This document shows positions 9,686 to 18,507 of a stretch of 32,662 bases of DNA, piece by piece (position 1 is the first letter of the stretch; every line of letters starts with the position of its first letter). Made by a program: the position numbers and the translations under genes. Where the stretch lies: the NCBI GenBank assembly GCA_039029535.1, contig JBCCFW010000082.1:1-32662 (forward strand), in the 5' to 3' direction. The DNA comes from JBCCFW01 sp039029535. Its GTDB lineage: Bacteria > Acidobacteriota > JBCCFW01. The notes below the pieces were generated by a model. It searched no databases and was not told the origin of the DNA. It saw only the letters and a program-made list of their open reading frames with translations.

Positions 9686-10474
9686 TCAGTGGATGATCGA
9701 GCTCGCCCGGTTGTCGAAGCCGAGGATGCCGAGGTCGTTGATCTGGAAGAACGGGATCGGGAAGGCGATGAACCACACGCGCGGTCCTCGGAACCAGGTG
9801 CGATCACAGAGAAGGGCGATGCCACCCATCTGGCGATAGGAGCTGGCTCGGTTGTTCATGTTGAACCAGCCGAGGTTGGGGAACGAGAGGGTGGGGAGCC
9901 AGCGGCAGGGATTGCAGGCGTAGTTCTGACCGTTGTAGAGGATGACCGACTTGAGCACGGGGTCGACCAGGGGGTTGCTGTCGTCGGTGGCGATGTCCAG
10001 CAGCGCCCGGTCGTTGAGATCCAGCCCGTGGGTGGCGGACAGGCGACGCATGCCCTCCTCGGTGTGACGGAGGATCTCGCTCTGACGATCGATGGCGTCC
10101 TGGTTGCGCTCCTCCTCGTAGCGCTGAGCCTCCTTGATGCGGACGAGGAAGTCCTGGATCCCGTCGGCGTGAGGCGAGCGGATCGCCCAGGCGAGGAAGC
10201 CCTCTTCGGTGCTGAAGCCGAGCACGGGCATGGGCTCTCCCTCGGGCACCTCAGTGCCACCGACCACGATCTCGACCGGATCGGCACGGAGGAACTCGGC
10301 ATGACCGATCTCACGACCGTCGAGGTGGAAGCGGAAGTCGTCCGGGCTGTCGTAGCCGCGGGTCTCGGTGGCGCTCGGGGTCTTGCCCTCCGGGAGCGCG
10401 CGCTCCTGACCGATCGCGAGGCTGGGAAGGAGCAACAGGCTGACGAGCCAGGCGCTTCGGTGAATCTTGAACAT
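9686..10474 (-). CDS. Secreted beta/gamma-crystallin-like protein
   Basis: This 262 aa protein has a clear signal peptide (MFKIHRSAWLVSLLLLPSLA, likely cleaved near IGQ-E). Residues about 25-150 are an unassigned region with a charged helix (IKEAQRYEEERNQDAIDRQS). The C-terminal ~90 residues read as a two-motif beta/gamma-crystallin domain: VILYNGQNYAC and LLCDRTWFRG resemble the start of each Greek key, and NNRASS (207-212) and DNRASS (254-259) fit the family's calcium-binding N/D-N/D-x-x-S/T-S signature. Known microbial members bind calcium or inhibit peptidases (inhibitor family I36 is similar), but the function here is unknown. A GAGGAGA ribosome site sits six bases before the ATG. It is transcribed alone, convergent with the acyltransferase and divergent from the AsmA gene. 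Confidence 0.75.
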   Translation of the reverse strand: MFKIHRSAWLVSLLLLPSLAIGQERALPEGKTPSATETRGYDSPDDFRFHLDGREIGHAEFLRADPVEIVVGGTEVPEGEPMPVLGFSTEEGFLAWAIRSPHADGIQDFLVRIKEAQRYEEERNQDAIDRQSEILRHTEEGMRRLSATHGLDLNDRALLDIATDDSNPLVDPVLKSVILYNGQNYACNPCRWLPTLSFPNLGWFNMNNRASSYRQMGGIALLCDRTWFRGPRVWFIAFPIPFFQINDLGILGFDNRASSIIH

Positions 10475-10480
10475 GGGGTG

Positions 10481-10487
10481 TCTCCTC
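10481..10487 (-). promoter_or_regulatory. Ribosome binding site for crystallin-like gene
   Basis: On the minus strand this reads GAGGAGA, six bases before the ATG at 10474. It fixes the start of the secreted crystallin-like protein and hence its signal peptide. Confidence 0.7.
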
Positions 10488-10495
10488 TAAATCTC

Positions 10496-10516
10496 GGCAC
10501 GTGAATCTCACGTGCC
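10496..10516. repeat. Perfect 9-bp-arm palindrome in divergent leader
   Basis: The arms GGCACGTGA and TCACGTGCC are exact reverse complements separated by only ATC. The element lies 22 bases upstream of the crystallin-like ATG (minus strand) and 161 bases upstream of the AsmA GTG. It is followed on the plus strand by an A-run (ATGAAAAAAG), rare in this GC-rich DNA. It could be an operator, a leader hairpin masking the nearby ribosome site, or a mRNA-stabilising stem. A terminator is less likely, because no gene ends here. Confidence 0.6.
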
Positions 10517-10677
10517 TTCAATGAAAAAAGCAGTCGACCAGGACTAGGGGAGACCGGGCTCGGACCTGACGACGGGAAACGACTTGGTGCTCCGCGTAGA
10601 ATTGGGGGGAGGGCTGGAGCGTCTCCTGGCTGACGTCGTGCGGCGGGGGCCGCCGCAATCACCGACCGGAGTCACCC

Positions 10678-13600
10678 GTGAAGAACCGCCGTCTCTTGCG
10701 TTTCCTCGGCTGTGCCGGCGGACTCTTTCTCGTGGTCGTCGCCGTGGCGGCGTTGCTGTTGCCCCGGCTCGCCGACGTCAACTCCCACCGTCCTCGCCTC
10801 GAGGAGATGGCCAGCCAGAAGCTGGGCCGCCCCGTGCACCTCGGCGAGATGGACCTCTCCGTCTTCCCCCGCCCGGTGGTCGTCGTCGACGGTCTCCGCG
10901 TCGACGGTGAGACGGAGGCCGAGCCCCTCGTCGACTGCGCCCGACTCGAGGTGCGCGCCCCGCTGTCGGCCCTGGTCTCCGGCGAGATCGAGCTGGACGC
11001 GGTCGAGCTCGACCAGCCGGTCATCCGCCTCACCCGCAACGCCGACGGCAAGCTCACCCTGGGCGAGCTCGGCGCCGGTGGTGGTGGCGGTGGAGGCCAG
11101 CAGGGCCCCTCGGTCGCCTTGCGTCGGCTCAGCGTGACCGACGGTCGTGTCGAGCTCACCGACGAGAGCCGGCCCGGCTCGGAGGTTCAGGTCCTCGACG
11201 ACCTCGACCTCGAGCTCCGTGGTCTCGGCGGCCAGCAGGTCGAGCGCGTGCGGGCGTCCGGTCTGTGGAAGAGCGGTGGCAGCGCACGCTTCGATGCCGA
11301 CCTCGGCCTGGGTGACGGCCAACCGTTGGGCACCTTGAACGTCGAGGCCCTGCCCTTGGCGTCCTTGCCGCCCGAGCTGCCGGCGGCCCTGCGCGAGCTC
11401 GGTGGCGAGCTCGACCTGAGCCTCGAGCTGGCGAAGGCCGGGAGTCGTCAGCTCGAGCTCGAGCACCGACTGAGCGGTCGCGATCCCGTGCGCCTGGCGG
11501 TGGAGGTGGAAGGGGAGACGCTCTCCAACCTCACCCTGCCGTCATGGGAGCTGTCCTCGGGTGCGAGCACCCTGCGTGGCTCGGGTCAGGTGGTCACCGA
11601 GCCCGCCCGTCGCGTGAGTCTCACCCTCGACGAGAGCCGGCTGCGGGCGAGCGAGCTCGTGGCCCTCGTCCCCGACGGGACCGAGCGTCTCGCGGCCCTG
11701 GACGGGCTGGTGGCCGACGAGCCGTTCACTCTCACCGGTCAGGTCGACTGGGAGGGCGGACGCCAGGGACCCGACCTGGTGGTCGAGGAGCTCGCGCTCG
11801 ACGGGCTCACCCTCACCGTCGAGCGGGACGCGCAAGGACGCTTCTCCTTCCAAGGGGCGGATGACGGCGCGTCGGGCTCGGGCCAGAAGAAGAACCAGGA
11901 CGACGCGGAGTCCGAGCTGCGGGTCGGTCGGGTCCGACTCACCAACGCGCGGGTCGGTCTCACCGACCGCTCGCTGGCGACGCCGCAGGCGATCACGCTC
12001 ACCGACCTGTCGGTGGAGTTGGCCGACCTGAGCCCGGGTGCCGAGTCACCGCTCACCCTGAGCGCGCGTCTGGGCGAAGGCCGCATCGAGATGCAGGGCA
12101 AGGTCGCGCCGGGAGGCGGCGGCCCGCTCGGTCTCGACCTGAGCGGCACGCTCGCCGACCTGCCGCTCTCCACGCTGCGTCCGTACCTCGAGCATCACGC
12201 GGGGCTCGCCCCGAAGAAGGGTGGTCTCGACTGGACGGGCTCGCTGAAGGGACGCGCCTCCGAGGACCTGCGTCTCGAGGGCCGACTGGGTCTCACCGAC
12301 CTGGCGCTGCCCGGCGTGAGCGAGGCCCTCGACACGAGCATCGAGCACCGGCTGCGCCTGCGCGGCGGCGGCGAGCGCATCGACCTCGAGCGGCTCGCCT
12401 TCGCGCTGCCGGGCGGTCGGGTGGCCGTCACCGGTCGGCTCGATCGACCCGAGAACGGTCCGGTGGGCTTCGACCTGCGCAGCGACGGACCAGCGCGTCT
12501 CGGTCAGCGCGACCTCGACCTCCTCTTGAGCCTGCTCGGCGTGAGCCTGCCGTTCCGGATGGAGCTGGCCGAGCCGCTGTCACTCGAAGGACGCCTCCGT
12601 CGCAAGGGCGGTGAGCTCATCACCGACGGTCAGGCGAGCCTGCCCGCGCTGTCGATCTGGCACCGCGTGCTCGAGGCGCCCTTGCAGGTGACCGACACGC
12701 GCGTCGCTCTCGAGCCCGGTGAGAAGCTCCGCTTCGAGCCGCTCTCGCTGCGCGTGGGCAACACGGACCTGAGCGGTCGTCTGGGCGTGACCGGGCTCGA
12801 CGCTCCCAGCGTCGACTTCGACCTGCGCTCGCAGCGCGCCGACCTCGACGAGCTCTTCGCCTTCCTACGCGACGACGATGCGGAGAACTCTTCGGGCAGC
12901 GCCGGTTCCGGCAGCGGTGGTGACGTCGGCGCCGAGGAGCGCATCCAGCGAGCGCAGGCGAGGGGTCGGCTCCGCGTCGACGAGGCGCAGGTCGGTGGCC
13001 TGAAGGTCGAGAGCCTCGACAGTCGCATCACCTTGAAGGACCAGAAGCTGACCTGGAGCGACCTGAAGGCGCGCACGCACGGTGGTCGCACGTCGGGTCG
13101 GGCCGAGGTCGATCTCTCGGTCGAGCCCCCGCGCTTCGCCGCCGACGCTCGTCTCACCGACGTCGACGTCGGTGGCCTGCTCGCGGCGACCATGGGCTTC
13201 TCGGAGCTGAGCGGGACGGGCTCGGGCCGCCTGGACGTCCGTGGCCTGGCCGGCGGCGTCGATGCAGCCTTGCGCAGCGTCGAGGGCACGGCCGAGGTCG
13301 AGCTCGGCGAGGGCCGGCTCACGGGTCTCGACGTGCTGTCCATGCTCGAGCGCGCGCGCGTGCTCGGTGACGACACCTTGGCGAGCCTGTCCACGCAGCT
13401 CGCTTCGGAGGGCACGAGCTTCTCGCGCCTCTCGGGTCGAGCCGAGCTGGGCTCGGGCACGATGACCTTGAGGGATCTCGTCGCCATCACGCCGGAAGCG
13501 CGCATCGACGGAGAGGGCACGGCGGGCTTGGTGAGCCAGGCGCTCGACATGGACTTGCGCCTGCTGTTCTCGAAGGAGATCTCGCGACGCATGCGGGCCG

Positions 13601-14346
13601 ACGGCGGCCTGGCCGGTCGGGCGTTCTGGGATCGCAAGCGCTCGCAGGTGCGCGTGCCCTTGCAGGTCGGCGGCACCTTCTCCGAGCCGAAGGGGAGCGT
13701 CGACACCGAAGAAGCCTTGGCCCGCCTGGCCAAGCAGGAGGCGCTCGACGCCTTGCTCGGTCGGGACCGCGGTGCCGAGGAGTCGGCTGAGGGTTCGGGT
13801 GACGGCTCGGCCGGCGCGTCGGAGTCGGAGGACCGTGGCTCGACGGCCGAGCAAGTGCTCGGCGCCTTGCTCGGGGGAGGCCGCGAGCGCCCGGCCGAGG
13901 AGCCAGCGACACCGGCCGATGCGGGCTCGAGCAGCGGCAACGGCGGCACGGCCGGAGCAGCGCCGGGTCGGACGGATCCGCCACCGGCTGCCGGCACGCG
14001 ACCCGACCTGAAGATCGAGATACAGCGCGTGCGCTGGTCGGGCAACTTCCTCAAGCCGAAGCTGCAGGTCGAGACGGTGGTGCACGGCGCCGACGCCGGT
14101 CGCGTGTCGCTGGTCATCGTCGACCCGACGGGTCGCGAGGTCTTCCGCGACGACCAGGCCTTCGCCTCCGAGCTGGAGGCGGCGCGAGCCGGTGGTCAGG
14201 CGGGTCCGTTCCCGCTCCACTACCGGCTCTCGAGCAGCAAGCTGGGTGGTGCGACCGAGGTCGAGGCGCGCGCGATCGTTCACGGACGCTCGGGTGGAAC
14301 CAGTGCGGAAGCGCGAGGGAGCGTGGAGGGGCGGAGCCTGTTCTGA
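10678..14346 (+). CDS. AsmA-family envelope protein
   Basis: This 1222 aa protein has the AsmA-family plan. It starts with a short basic N-terminus and a single membrane helix (GLFLVVVAVAALLL), followed by the family-typical segment LGRPVHLGEMDLSVFPRPVV. A very long beta-rich body of repeated Leu/Val/Arg strands follows, then the conserved AsmA C-terminal core around LSGRAELGSGTMTLRDLVAI and GLVSQALDMDLRLLF. After it come a low-complexity Glu/Ser/Gly/Pro linker (about 1025-1105) and an extra ~115-residue beta-rich tail that I do not recognise. AsmA-like proteins are periplasm-spanning bridge-type proteins thought to move phospholipids toward the outer membrane and affect LPS/porin assembly. 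The start is GTG at 10678 with CGGAG six bases before. It stands alone with 331 bases to the nearest upstream + strand neighbour occupied by the divergent leader. Confidence 0.85.
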   Translation: MKNRRLLRFLGCAGGLFLVVVAVAALLLPRLADVNSHRPRLEEMASQKLGRPVHLGEMDLSVFPRPVVVVDGLRVDGETEAEPLVDCARLEVRAPLSALVSGEIELDAVELDQPVIRLTRNADGKLTLGELGAGGGGGGGQQGPSVALRRLSVTDGRVELTDESRPGSEVQVLDDLDLELRGLGGQQVERVRASGLWKSGGSARFDADLGLGDGQPLGTLNVEALPLASLPPELPAALRELGGELDLSLELAKAGSRQLELEHRLSGRDPVRLAVEVEGETLSNLTLPSWELSSGASTLRGSGQVVTEPARRVSLTLDESRLRASELVALVPDGTERLAALDGLVADEPFTLTGQVDWEGGRQGPDLVVEELALDGLTLTVERDAQGRFSFQGADDGASGSGQKKNQDDAESELRVGRVRLTNARVGLTDRSLATPQAITLTDLSVELADLSPGAESPLTLSARLGEGRIEMQGKVAPGGGGPLGLDLSGTLADLPLSTLRPYLEHHAGLAPKKGGLDWTGSLKGRASEDLRLEGRLGLTDLALPGVSEALDTSIEHRLRLRGGGERIDLERLAFALPGGRVAVTGRLDRPENGPVGFDLRSDGPARLGQRDLDLLLSLLGVSLPFRMELAEPLSLEGRLRRKGGELITDGQASLPALSIWHRVLEAPLQVTDTRVALEPGEKLRFEPLSLRVGNTDLSGRLGVTGLDAPSVDFDLRSQRADLDELFAFLRDDDAENSSGSAGSGSGGDVGAEERIQRAQARGRLRVDEAQVGGLKVESLDSRITLKDQKLTWSDLKARTHGGRTSGRAEVDLSVEPPRFAADARLTDVDVGGLLAATMGFSELSGTGSGRLDVRGLAGGVDAALRSVEGTAEVELGEGRLTGLDVLSMLERARVLGDDTLASLSTQLASEGTSFSRLSGRAELGSGTMTLRDLVAITPEARIDGEGTAGLVSQALDMDLRLLFSKEISRRMRADGGLAGRAFWDRKRSQVRVPLQVGGTFSEPKGSVDTEEALARLAKQEALDALLGRDRGAEESAEGSGDGSAGASESEDRGSTAEQVLGALLGGGRERPAEEPATPADAGSSSGNGGTAGAAPGRTDPPPAAGTRPDLKIEIQRVRWSGNFLKPKLQVETVVHGADAGRVSLVIVDPTGREVFRDDQAFASELEAARAGGQAGPFPLHYRLSSSKLGGATEVEARAIVHGRSGGTSAEARGSVEGRSLF

Positions 14347-14425
14347 GCGCTCGCCTGAGTGAACGGTCCGGCTTGCTTCCACGCCTCCAGGAGCCCATGT
14401 TGAAGACGTAGGTTTCACTGCTCTT

Positions 14426-14430
14426 GGAGG
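14426..14430 (+). promoter_or_regulatory. Ribosome binding site for metzincin gene
   Basis: GGAGG lies seven bases before the ATG at 14438 and selects it over the TTG at 14435. Confidence 0.7.
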
Positions 14431-14437
14431 GAGTTTG

Positions 14438-16561
14438 ATGTACCGCTCATCCGTTCCTTGGATTGCTGCGTCCATCGTCGCTTGTTTGATCACCTGTGAT
14501 GTCCGAGGTCAATGCACTCCATCGCCAGGTGACCGCTGGGAGCCGTATCAGGCGCCCAGCGAGGCCTACTTCTTCGATCAGGGTGATTACGACCCCGAAG
14601 GTGACGTGCCACTCATCACTTGGGCCTGCACGGATCCCGATGGAGTCGACCTCGAGGCGGCTCTCACCGGTCATCCGCTGTTCGAGGACGCGATTTGGGC
14701 GGCTCCAGCGAATGCGATCATCGAGCTGAAGTTCCAGCCGGCCGTCGTCAACCACCCTGGGGCCGATCTCACGTTCTACCGCCTCAACCGGCCGCATGCG
14801 CTTCAGGTTCTCCTGGCCAGCTTCGATCATGATGGCTTTGCGACGGAGACCGAGCTGGGGTCGGGCGTCACGTACAGCTCGACCTCGCTTCAGAACCCAT
14901 GTCTCTACGTGGGGCCGGTGCCCGACACGCCCGAGGGAGATCCAGGCGAGCCGAACGGTCCCTTCGAGTTCACGATCCGCCAGTACGGTCTCGACCTGAC
15001 CTCCCTGGGCATCCCCATGGGAGGCAGCGTGAGCCGCGTGAGGTTGCGGATCCAGGACGAAGGCGGGAAGCAGTTCGTCCTGGCGGGAGTCGGTCGCACG
15101 AGTCGCCCGCCGGCTCCGTACGTCTACCCTTCGACGGATGGTGATCCCACCACGTCCCAGCTCTGGGGCTACGAGCCAGTGGGGAATGTCCACGTCGGTG
15201 AGTCAGGCGGCCAACTGATGTTCGAGCCGACTCAGATCGACCTGGTGGCGTACATCCCGCCCTACTGGGCCGGTGTTGCAGGGAGCGTCGAGCTGAAGCT
15301 CAACGAAGAGACGCTTTCCAAGCATCCGGGCTTCGCGACGAACATGTCCACTGAGAAGCCGCACGAGGCTGATCTCGAGATCGTGGATGAGGGGCCGTTT
15401 CCATTCTCGGCTGATGGCACGGCGGTGACCAAGCTCAAGGTGACCGACTACGGAGCCTACGGTGAGTTCATCGCGAGCTCGCCAGGAGGCGGCGTTGGTG
15501 GTGGCGTGCTCGTTGCTGACTGGGACCTGAACCGCGTGGCCGACTTCTGGTCGGCGACGAGTCATGCTCACTATCACGCAGTGGACGAGTACAGCTCCGA
15601 GCACTACGAGCTCTACTTGTTCTCGGCCGGCTGCGAGGATCCGGAGAACGAGCCGCCGAGTAGCGCCGGTCCAGGCGATGGATTTCGATACTTCGACGAG
15701 TACCGGGGCTTCGTGGTGAGCGAACGTGCTTCTGAAGCATCGCCGTTCTCTTCTCACGAATATCATCATCGAAGGGTGAGCCCCTACGCGAAGGACGTGT
15801 TCTTGGGCTGTGAGGCGGAGCTGGCTGGCTCCATCATGATCCCTCAATGCGATTCGTGGGCCTTCTCGCATCTCGATGACCTACCGCTGTGGTTCCACGG
15901 TCCGATGTTGAGGCCAGGTACGGAGCTGGGGGATAACTACGTGGCCAATCAGTGGGCGCCAGAGCTCCCGCCCACGCTGCTCTCGGAGGGGTGTGGGAGC
16001 CCTCCGGATCAGCGAGCAGTGGTGGTGAACATGCGGTCGCGCGTCATGATGACTCCCACCGGTGGGTTGCCGGCCCTGGGTTTCGTGGACTGTGGCTCCC
16101 ACGAACCTTGCAATCCCAACCTCTACCTTTCAGTCAACGTTCAGGTCCCGGCGGTCTTCAGGAACACGCCGCCGACTCCCAGCGAGGAGCACTTCGAAGC
16201 CAGTGACATCGACTTCCGGCTCATTGCGTTGACCACGGCTCACGAAGTGGGTCATGCCATCGGGCTCTCTCATCACGCCTATCCCACGGGTCCGGGCGAC
16301 TGCGAACCGCCGAGCAGCGAGTGTGGTCCCGCTTCGGTCATGGTCGAGTCCATTCGCTACGACGAGGATCCACCCAACACGGCTCCCAAGACCTGGGCTC
16401 GACCAAGCTGCAACATGCACCCCTGCCCTGACACGGGGCCGCATCCCCTGTGTGAGGAGGAGCTGCCGAGCTGTCCGCCGTCATCACCCGAGGACAGCTA
16501 CTGGCAGAACCTTCCCACGGGCTTCGTCGAGCTCGACGTCTCACGAATCGCGCTCAAGTGA
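14438..16561 (+). CDS. Secreted metzincin-type zinc metallopeptidase
   Basis: This 707 aa exported protein starts with a signal peptide (MYRSSVPWIAASIVACLITC, cleavage near VRG-QC). Near its C-terminus it has the extended zinc motif HEVGHAIGLSH, with His602, Glu603, His606 and His612 fitting HExxHxxGxxH. A candidate Met-turn, SVM with Met635, follows 23 residues after the third His. This combination defines the metzincin clan (MMP, astacin, serralysin and related). The ~590 residues before the motif have no domain I recognise; they are Cys- and aromatic-rich and look like several beta domains. Base composition is visibly lower in G+C than the AsmA gene (a sampled line is about 58% versus 70%). 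It heads a same-strand run of exported-protein genes; the next start lies 14 bases after its stop. Substrate is unknown. Confidence 0.75.
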   Translation: MYRSSVPWIAASIVACLITCDVRGQCTPSPGDRWEPYQAPSEAYFFDQGDYDPEGDVPLITWACTDPDGVDLEAALTGHPLFEDAIWAAPANAIIELKFQPAVVNHPGADLTFYRLNRPHALQVLLASFDHDGFATETELGSGVTYSSTSLQNPCLYVGPVPDTPEGDPGEPNGPFEFTIRQYGLDLTSLGIPMGGSVSRVRLRIQDEGGKQFVLAGVGRTSRPPAPYVYPSTDGDPTTSQLWGYEPVGNVHVGESGGQLMFEPTQIDLVAYIPPYWAGVAGSVELKLNEETLSKHPGFATNMSTEKPHEADLEIVDEGPFPFSADGTAVTKLKVTDYGAYGEFIASSPGGGVGGGVLVADWDLNRVADFWSATSHAHYHAVDEYSSEHYELYLFSAGCEDPENEPPSSAGPGDGFRYFDEYRGFVVSERASEASPFSSHEYHHRRVSPYAKDVFLGCEAELAGSIMIPQCDSWAFSHLDDLPLWFHGPMLRPGTELGDNYVANQWAPELPPTLLSEGCGSPPDQRAVVVNMRSRVMMTPTGGLPALGFVDCGSHEPCNPNLYLSVNVQVPAVFRNTPPTPSEEHFEASDIDFRLIALTTAHEVGHAIGLSHHAYPTGPGDCEPPSSECGPASVMVESIRYDEDPPNTAPKTWARPSCNMHPCPDTGPHPLCEEELPSCPPSSPEDSYWQNLPTGFVELDVSRIALK

Positions 16562-16563
16562 TG

Positions 16564-16568
16564 GAGGG
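16564..16568 (+). promoter_or_regulatory. Ribosome binding site deciding start at 16576
   Basis: GAGGG lies seven bases before the third of three consecutive ATGs (16570, 16573, 16576). This spacing favours 16576 and rules against the GTG at 16558, which overlaps the upstream stop. Confidence 0.5.
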
Positions 16569-16575
16569 AATGATG

Positions 16576-17529
16576 ATGAAGGCAATGCGACGTGCTGCGG
16601 TTTCTTCGTTCTTGGTCTTGCTTTCTCTCGGAGGTGTTGTCGGGGACGGCCATGCGTCGGTAGGCGTGTACTTGGCCCACGACGTCGAGAGAGTGGTCAG
16701 GGTCCGGGCCCATGGCGACTCTGCCAGCCGGGTCGAGGGCCGACTCTGCAGGTCTGATGAGTCGATCGAGTTGACGCTCATGGTTTGGAACGAGGCGGGG
16801 ACACCGGCTGCGATTCCAACGGGCTGGCTGCAGGGTGTCGTGGTGGACTGGTGTTCGTTGCCCGCGCGGAAGAGTGATTGGTTCCCGACCCGTAGGCCGA
16901 CGGGATGCCGTGACAAGGCACCGCCGGCAATCGAGATGCCGGACGATCTCGAAGGGCGAGTGCTCGCTGCCGGACAGCGAGTGCTGACCAACGTGACCGT
17001 GACGTTTCCCGAAGCGGGACGTTACGGAGCTTGGCTCCGCCTTCGAGAGCCCTTGCGCGAGCAGGGATTCATGGTTCGCCAGCCCAGCAGCCATTGGCAA
17101 GGGCCACTGTACGTGGAGGTCGTCGAGGAGCTCTCGCCACGCCAGCAAGCCGAGAAGAACGTGTTGGAAGCTCACCTTGCCTTGAGGGCAGGTCGTCTCG
17201 AGGAGGCCGACGCTCTCACGGCCGAGGCCGTCGACCTCGCGCCAGAGTCGGCGAGTGCCTGGGTGCTGAGGGCCAAGGCTCTCGAGCGAGTTCGGCAACA
17301 GGGGCACGACACGAACGACGGAGCGCTTCTCGAGCGCTCGCGGGCCGCTCATTCTCGAGCGGCCAACCTGCTCGGCATGAGAGCCGCTGACCGGGAGCTC
17401 GGCGTTCACGACGGCTGGAGCTCCGAGAGCGAGCGCATGGCGAGACAGATGCGTTCGCTGGAGACCTCCCTGGCACGAGAGTTCGCCACCGGGTCGAGAC
17501 AGCGGGAGGGGCGGGGAGGTCTCAGGTGA
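16576..17529 (+). CDS. Exported protein, beta domain plus TPR-like helices (paralogue A)
   Basis: This 317 aa protein has a signal peptide (basic start, then VSSFLVLLSLGGVVG, likely cleaved near GHA-S). Residues about 30-180 look like a beta-sandwich, ending in GPLYVEVVEELSPRQ. Residues about 185-240 have TPR-like helical periodicity (HLALRAGRLEEADALTAEAV, then DLAPESASAWVLRAKALE), followed by a charged helical tail. The downstream gene encodes a clear paralogue with the same hinge (VEVVEELS) and the same domain order. I recognise no known family. The context is an exported-protein cassette after a zinc peptidase, so a role as periplasmic or surface partner is possible but unproven. Its stop overlaps the next gene's GTG, so the pair is translationally coupled. 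Confidence 0.7.
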   Translation: MKAMRRAAVSSFLVLLSLGGVVGDGHASVGVYLAHDVERVVRVRAHGDSASRVEGRLCRSDESIELTLMVWNEAGTPAAIPTGWLQGVVVDWCSLPARKSDWFPTRRPTGCRDKAPPAIEMPDDLEGRVLAAGQRVLTNVTVTFPEAGRYGAWLRLREPLREQGFMVRQPSSHWQGPLYVEVVEELSPRQQAEKNVLEAHLALRAGRLEEADALTAEAVDLAPESASAWVLRAKALERVRQQGHDTNDGALLERSRAAHSRAANLLGMRAADRELGVHDGWSSESERMARQMRSLETSLAREFATGSRQREGRGGLR

Positions 17530-18431
17530 CTCGTGTCCACCTCGTCGCTCTCGCCTCGATTGCCGTGGCTCTCGGTCCGGTGGGATCGGTGTCTGCCGCG
17601 GGCAAGGTCAACCTCATGCTCCAGCCATCCTCGGTGGGGCAGCTCTCCCTCGATGGCGGCCGCCGCCACGTCTCCTGTGGAGTGGGTGAGGCGGTCCAGC
17701 TGAACCTCGGTCTCTTCAATGGGGAGACCGAGCCTGTTCGCATCCCCGACTTCCACGTGCAAGGCCTCGACGTGCTCGTCCTGAGTGGCTGGGGCACGCC
17801 CGGGGACCTCATGCGTCAGGTGCGGGGTTCTTTCTCCGACGAGCTCGTGATGAGAGCCGTACCCGAGCCGCCCCAGGTGGCCTGGGGAAGTCTGCCGGAT
17901 GCGATCGAGATCCCCGCGCGCAGTCCGGCGTTCGTGCCCTTGGAGGTGCGCTTTCCCGCAGCGGGTCAGTACACGGTCATCTTGGACGCGGCCCCGATGA
18001 CCGAGGACTACACTCAATTCAACTGGCGAGGCCCCCTGGGCGTGCGACCGCTGCTGGTGGAGGTCGTCGAGGAGCTCTCGGCGCGAGCCGAGGTCGCACG
18101 GCTCCTCGAAGAGATCTTGCAGGCGCTGGAAGAAGGAGAGCTCGAGCTTGCCGGCGAGCTCAGCCACCTGGCCACCGAAGAGCTGCCTGAGTCTCGCTGG
18201 GCCTGGTCGATGCGAGCGACGGTCCTCCAGCGCCAGCTCGATGAGTCTGCTGGGCTCGAAGTCGCGCTCGCCGAGGAGGCGGTCCGGGCACTCGACCGGC
18301 TCGTGAGCGTCGACGAAGCCGATCCGCTGCAGGACTTCTCGGTCACGCGTCGACCGATCCGAATCGCGGAGGCCCGTCGGCAGGCTGGCGAGCTCCGGGA
18401 GCGACTCCGCCGATGGAGGGACGGAGAGTGA
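17526..18431 (+). CDS. Exported protein, paralogue B of the preceding gene
   Basis: This 301 aa protein begins with GTG at 17526, overlapping the previous stop as GTGA. It has a signal peptide (VHLVALASIAVALGPVGSVS, cleaved near SAA-G). A beta-rich region (about 28-175) contains LDGGRRHVSCGVGEAVQLNL and ends in GVRPLLVEVVEELSARAE. The rest is strongly helical and acidic (EEILQALEEGELELAGELS, ELPESRWAWSMRATVLQ). The shared VEVVEELS hinge, the matching 'ExA/S-WxxxxxAxxL' helix and identical domain order show it is a tandem duplicate of the preceding gene. Divergence is substantial, so the duplication is not recent. No known function. Confidence 0.7.
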   Translation: MTRVHLVALASIAVALGPVGSVSAAGKVNLMLQPSSVGQLSLDGGRRHVSCGVGEAVQLNLGLFNGETEPVRIPDFHVQGLDVLVLSGWGTPGDLMRQVRGSFSDELVMRAVPEPPQVAWGSLPDAIEIPARSPAFVPLEVRFPAAGQYTVILDAAPMTEDYTQFNWRGPLGVRPLLVEVVEELSARAEVARLLEEILQALEEGELELAGELSHLATEELPESRWAWSMRATVLQRQLDESAGLEVALAEEAVRALDRLVSVDEADPLQDFSVTRRPIRIAEARRQAGELRERLRRWRDGE

Positions 18432-18507
18432 GCACCTGTCTGGCTCCTTGACCGATTCCTGACAGCACCGGTCGCCCACGGAGAGCATCCTCACGACGAG
18501 GTGTTCC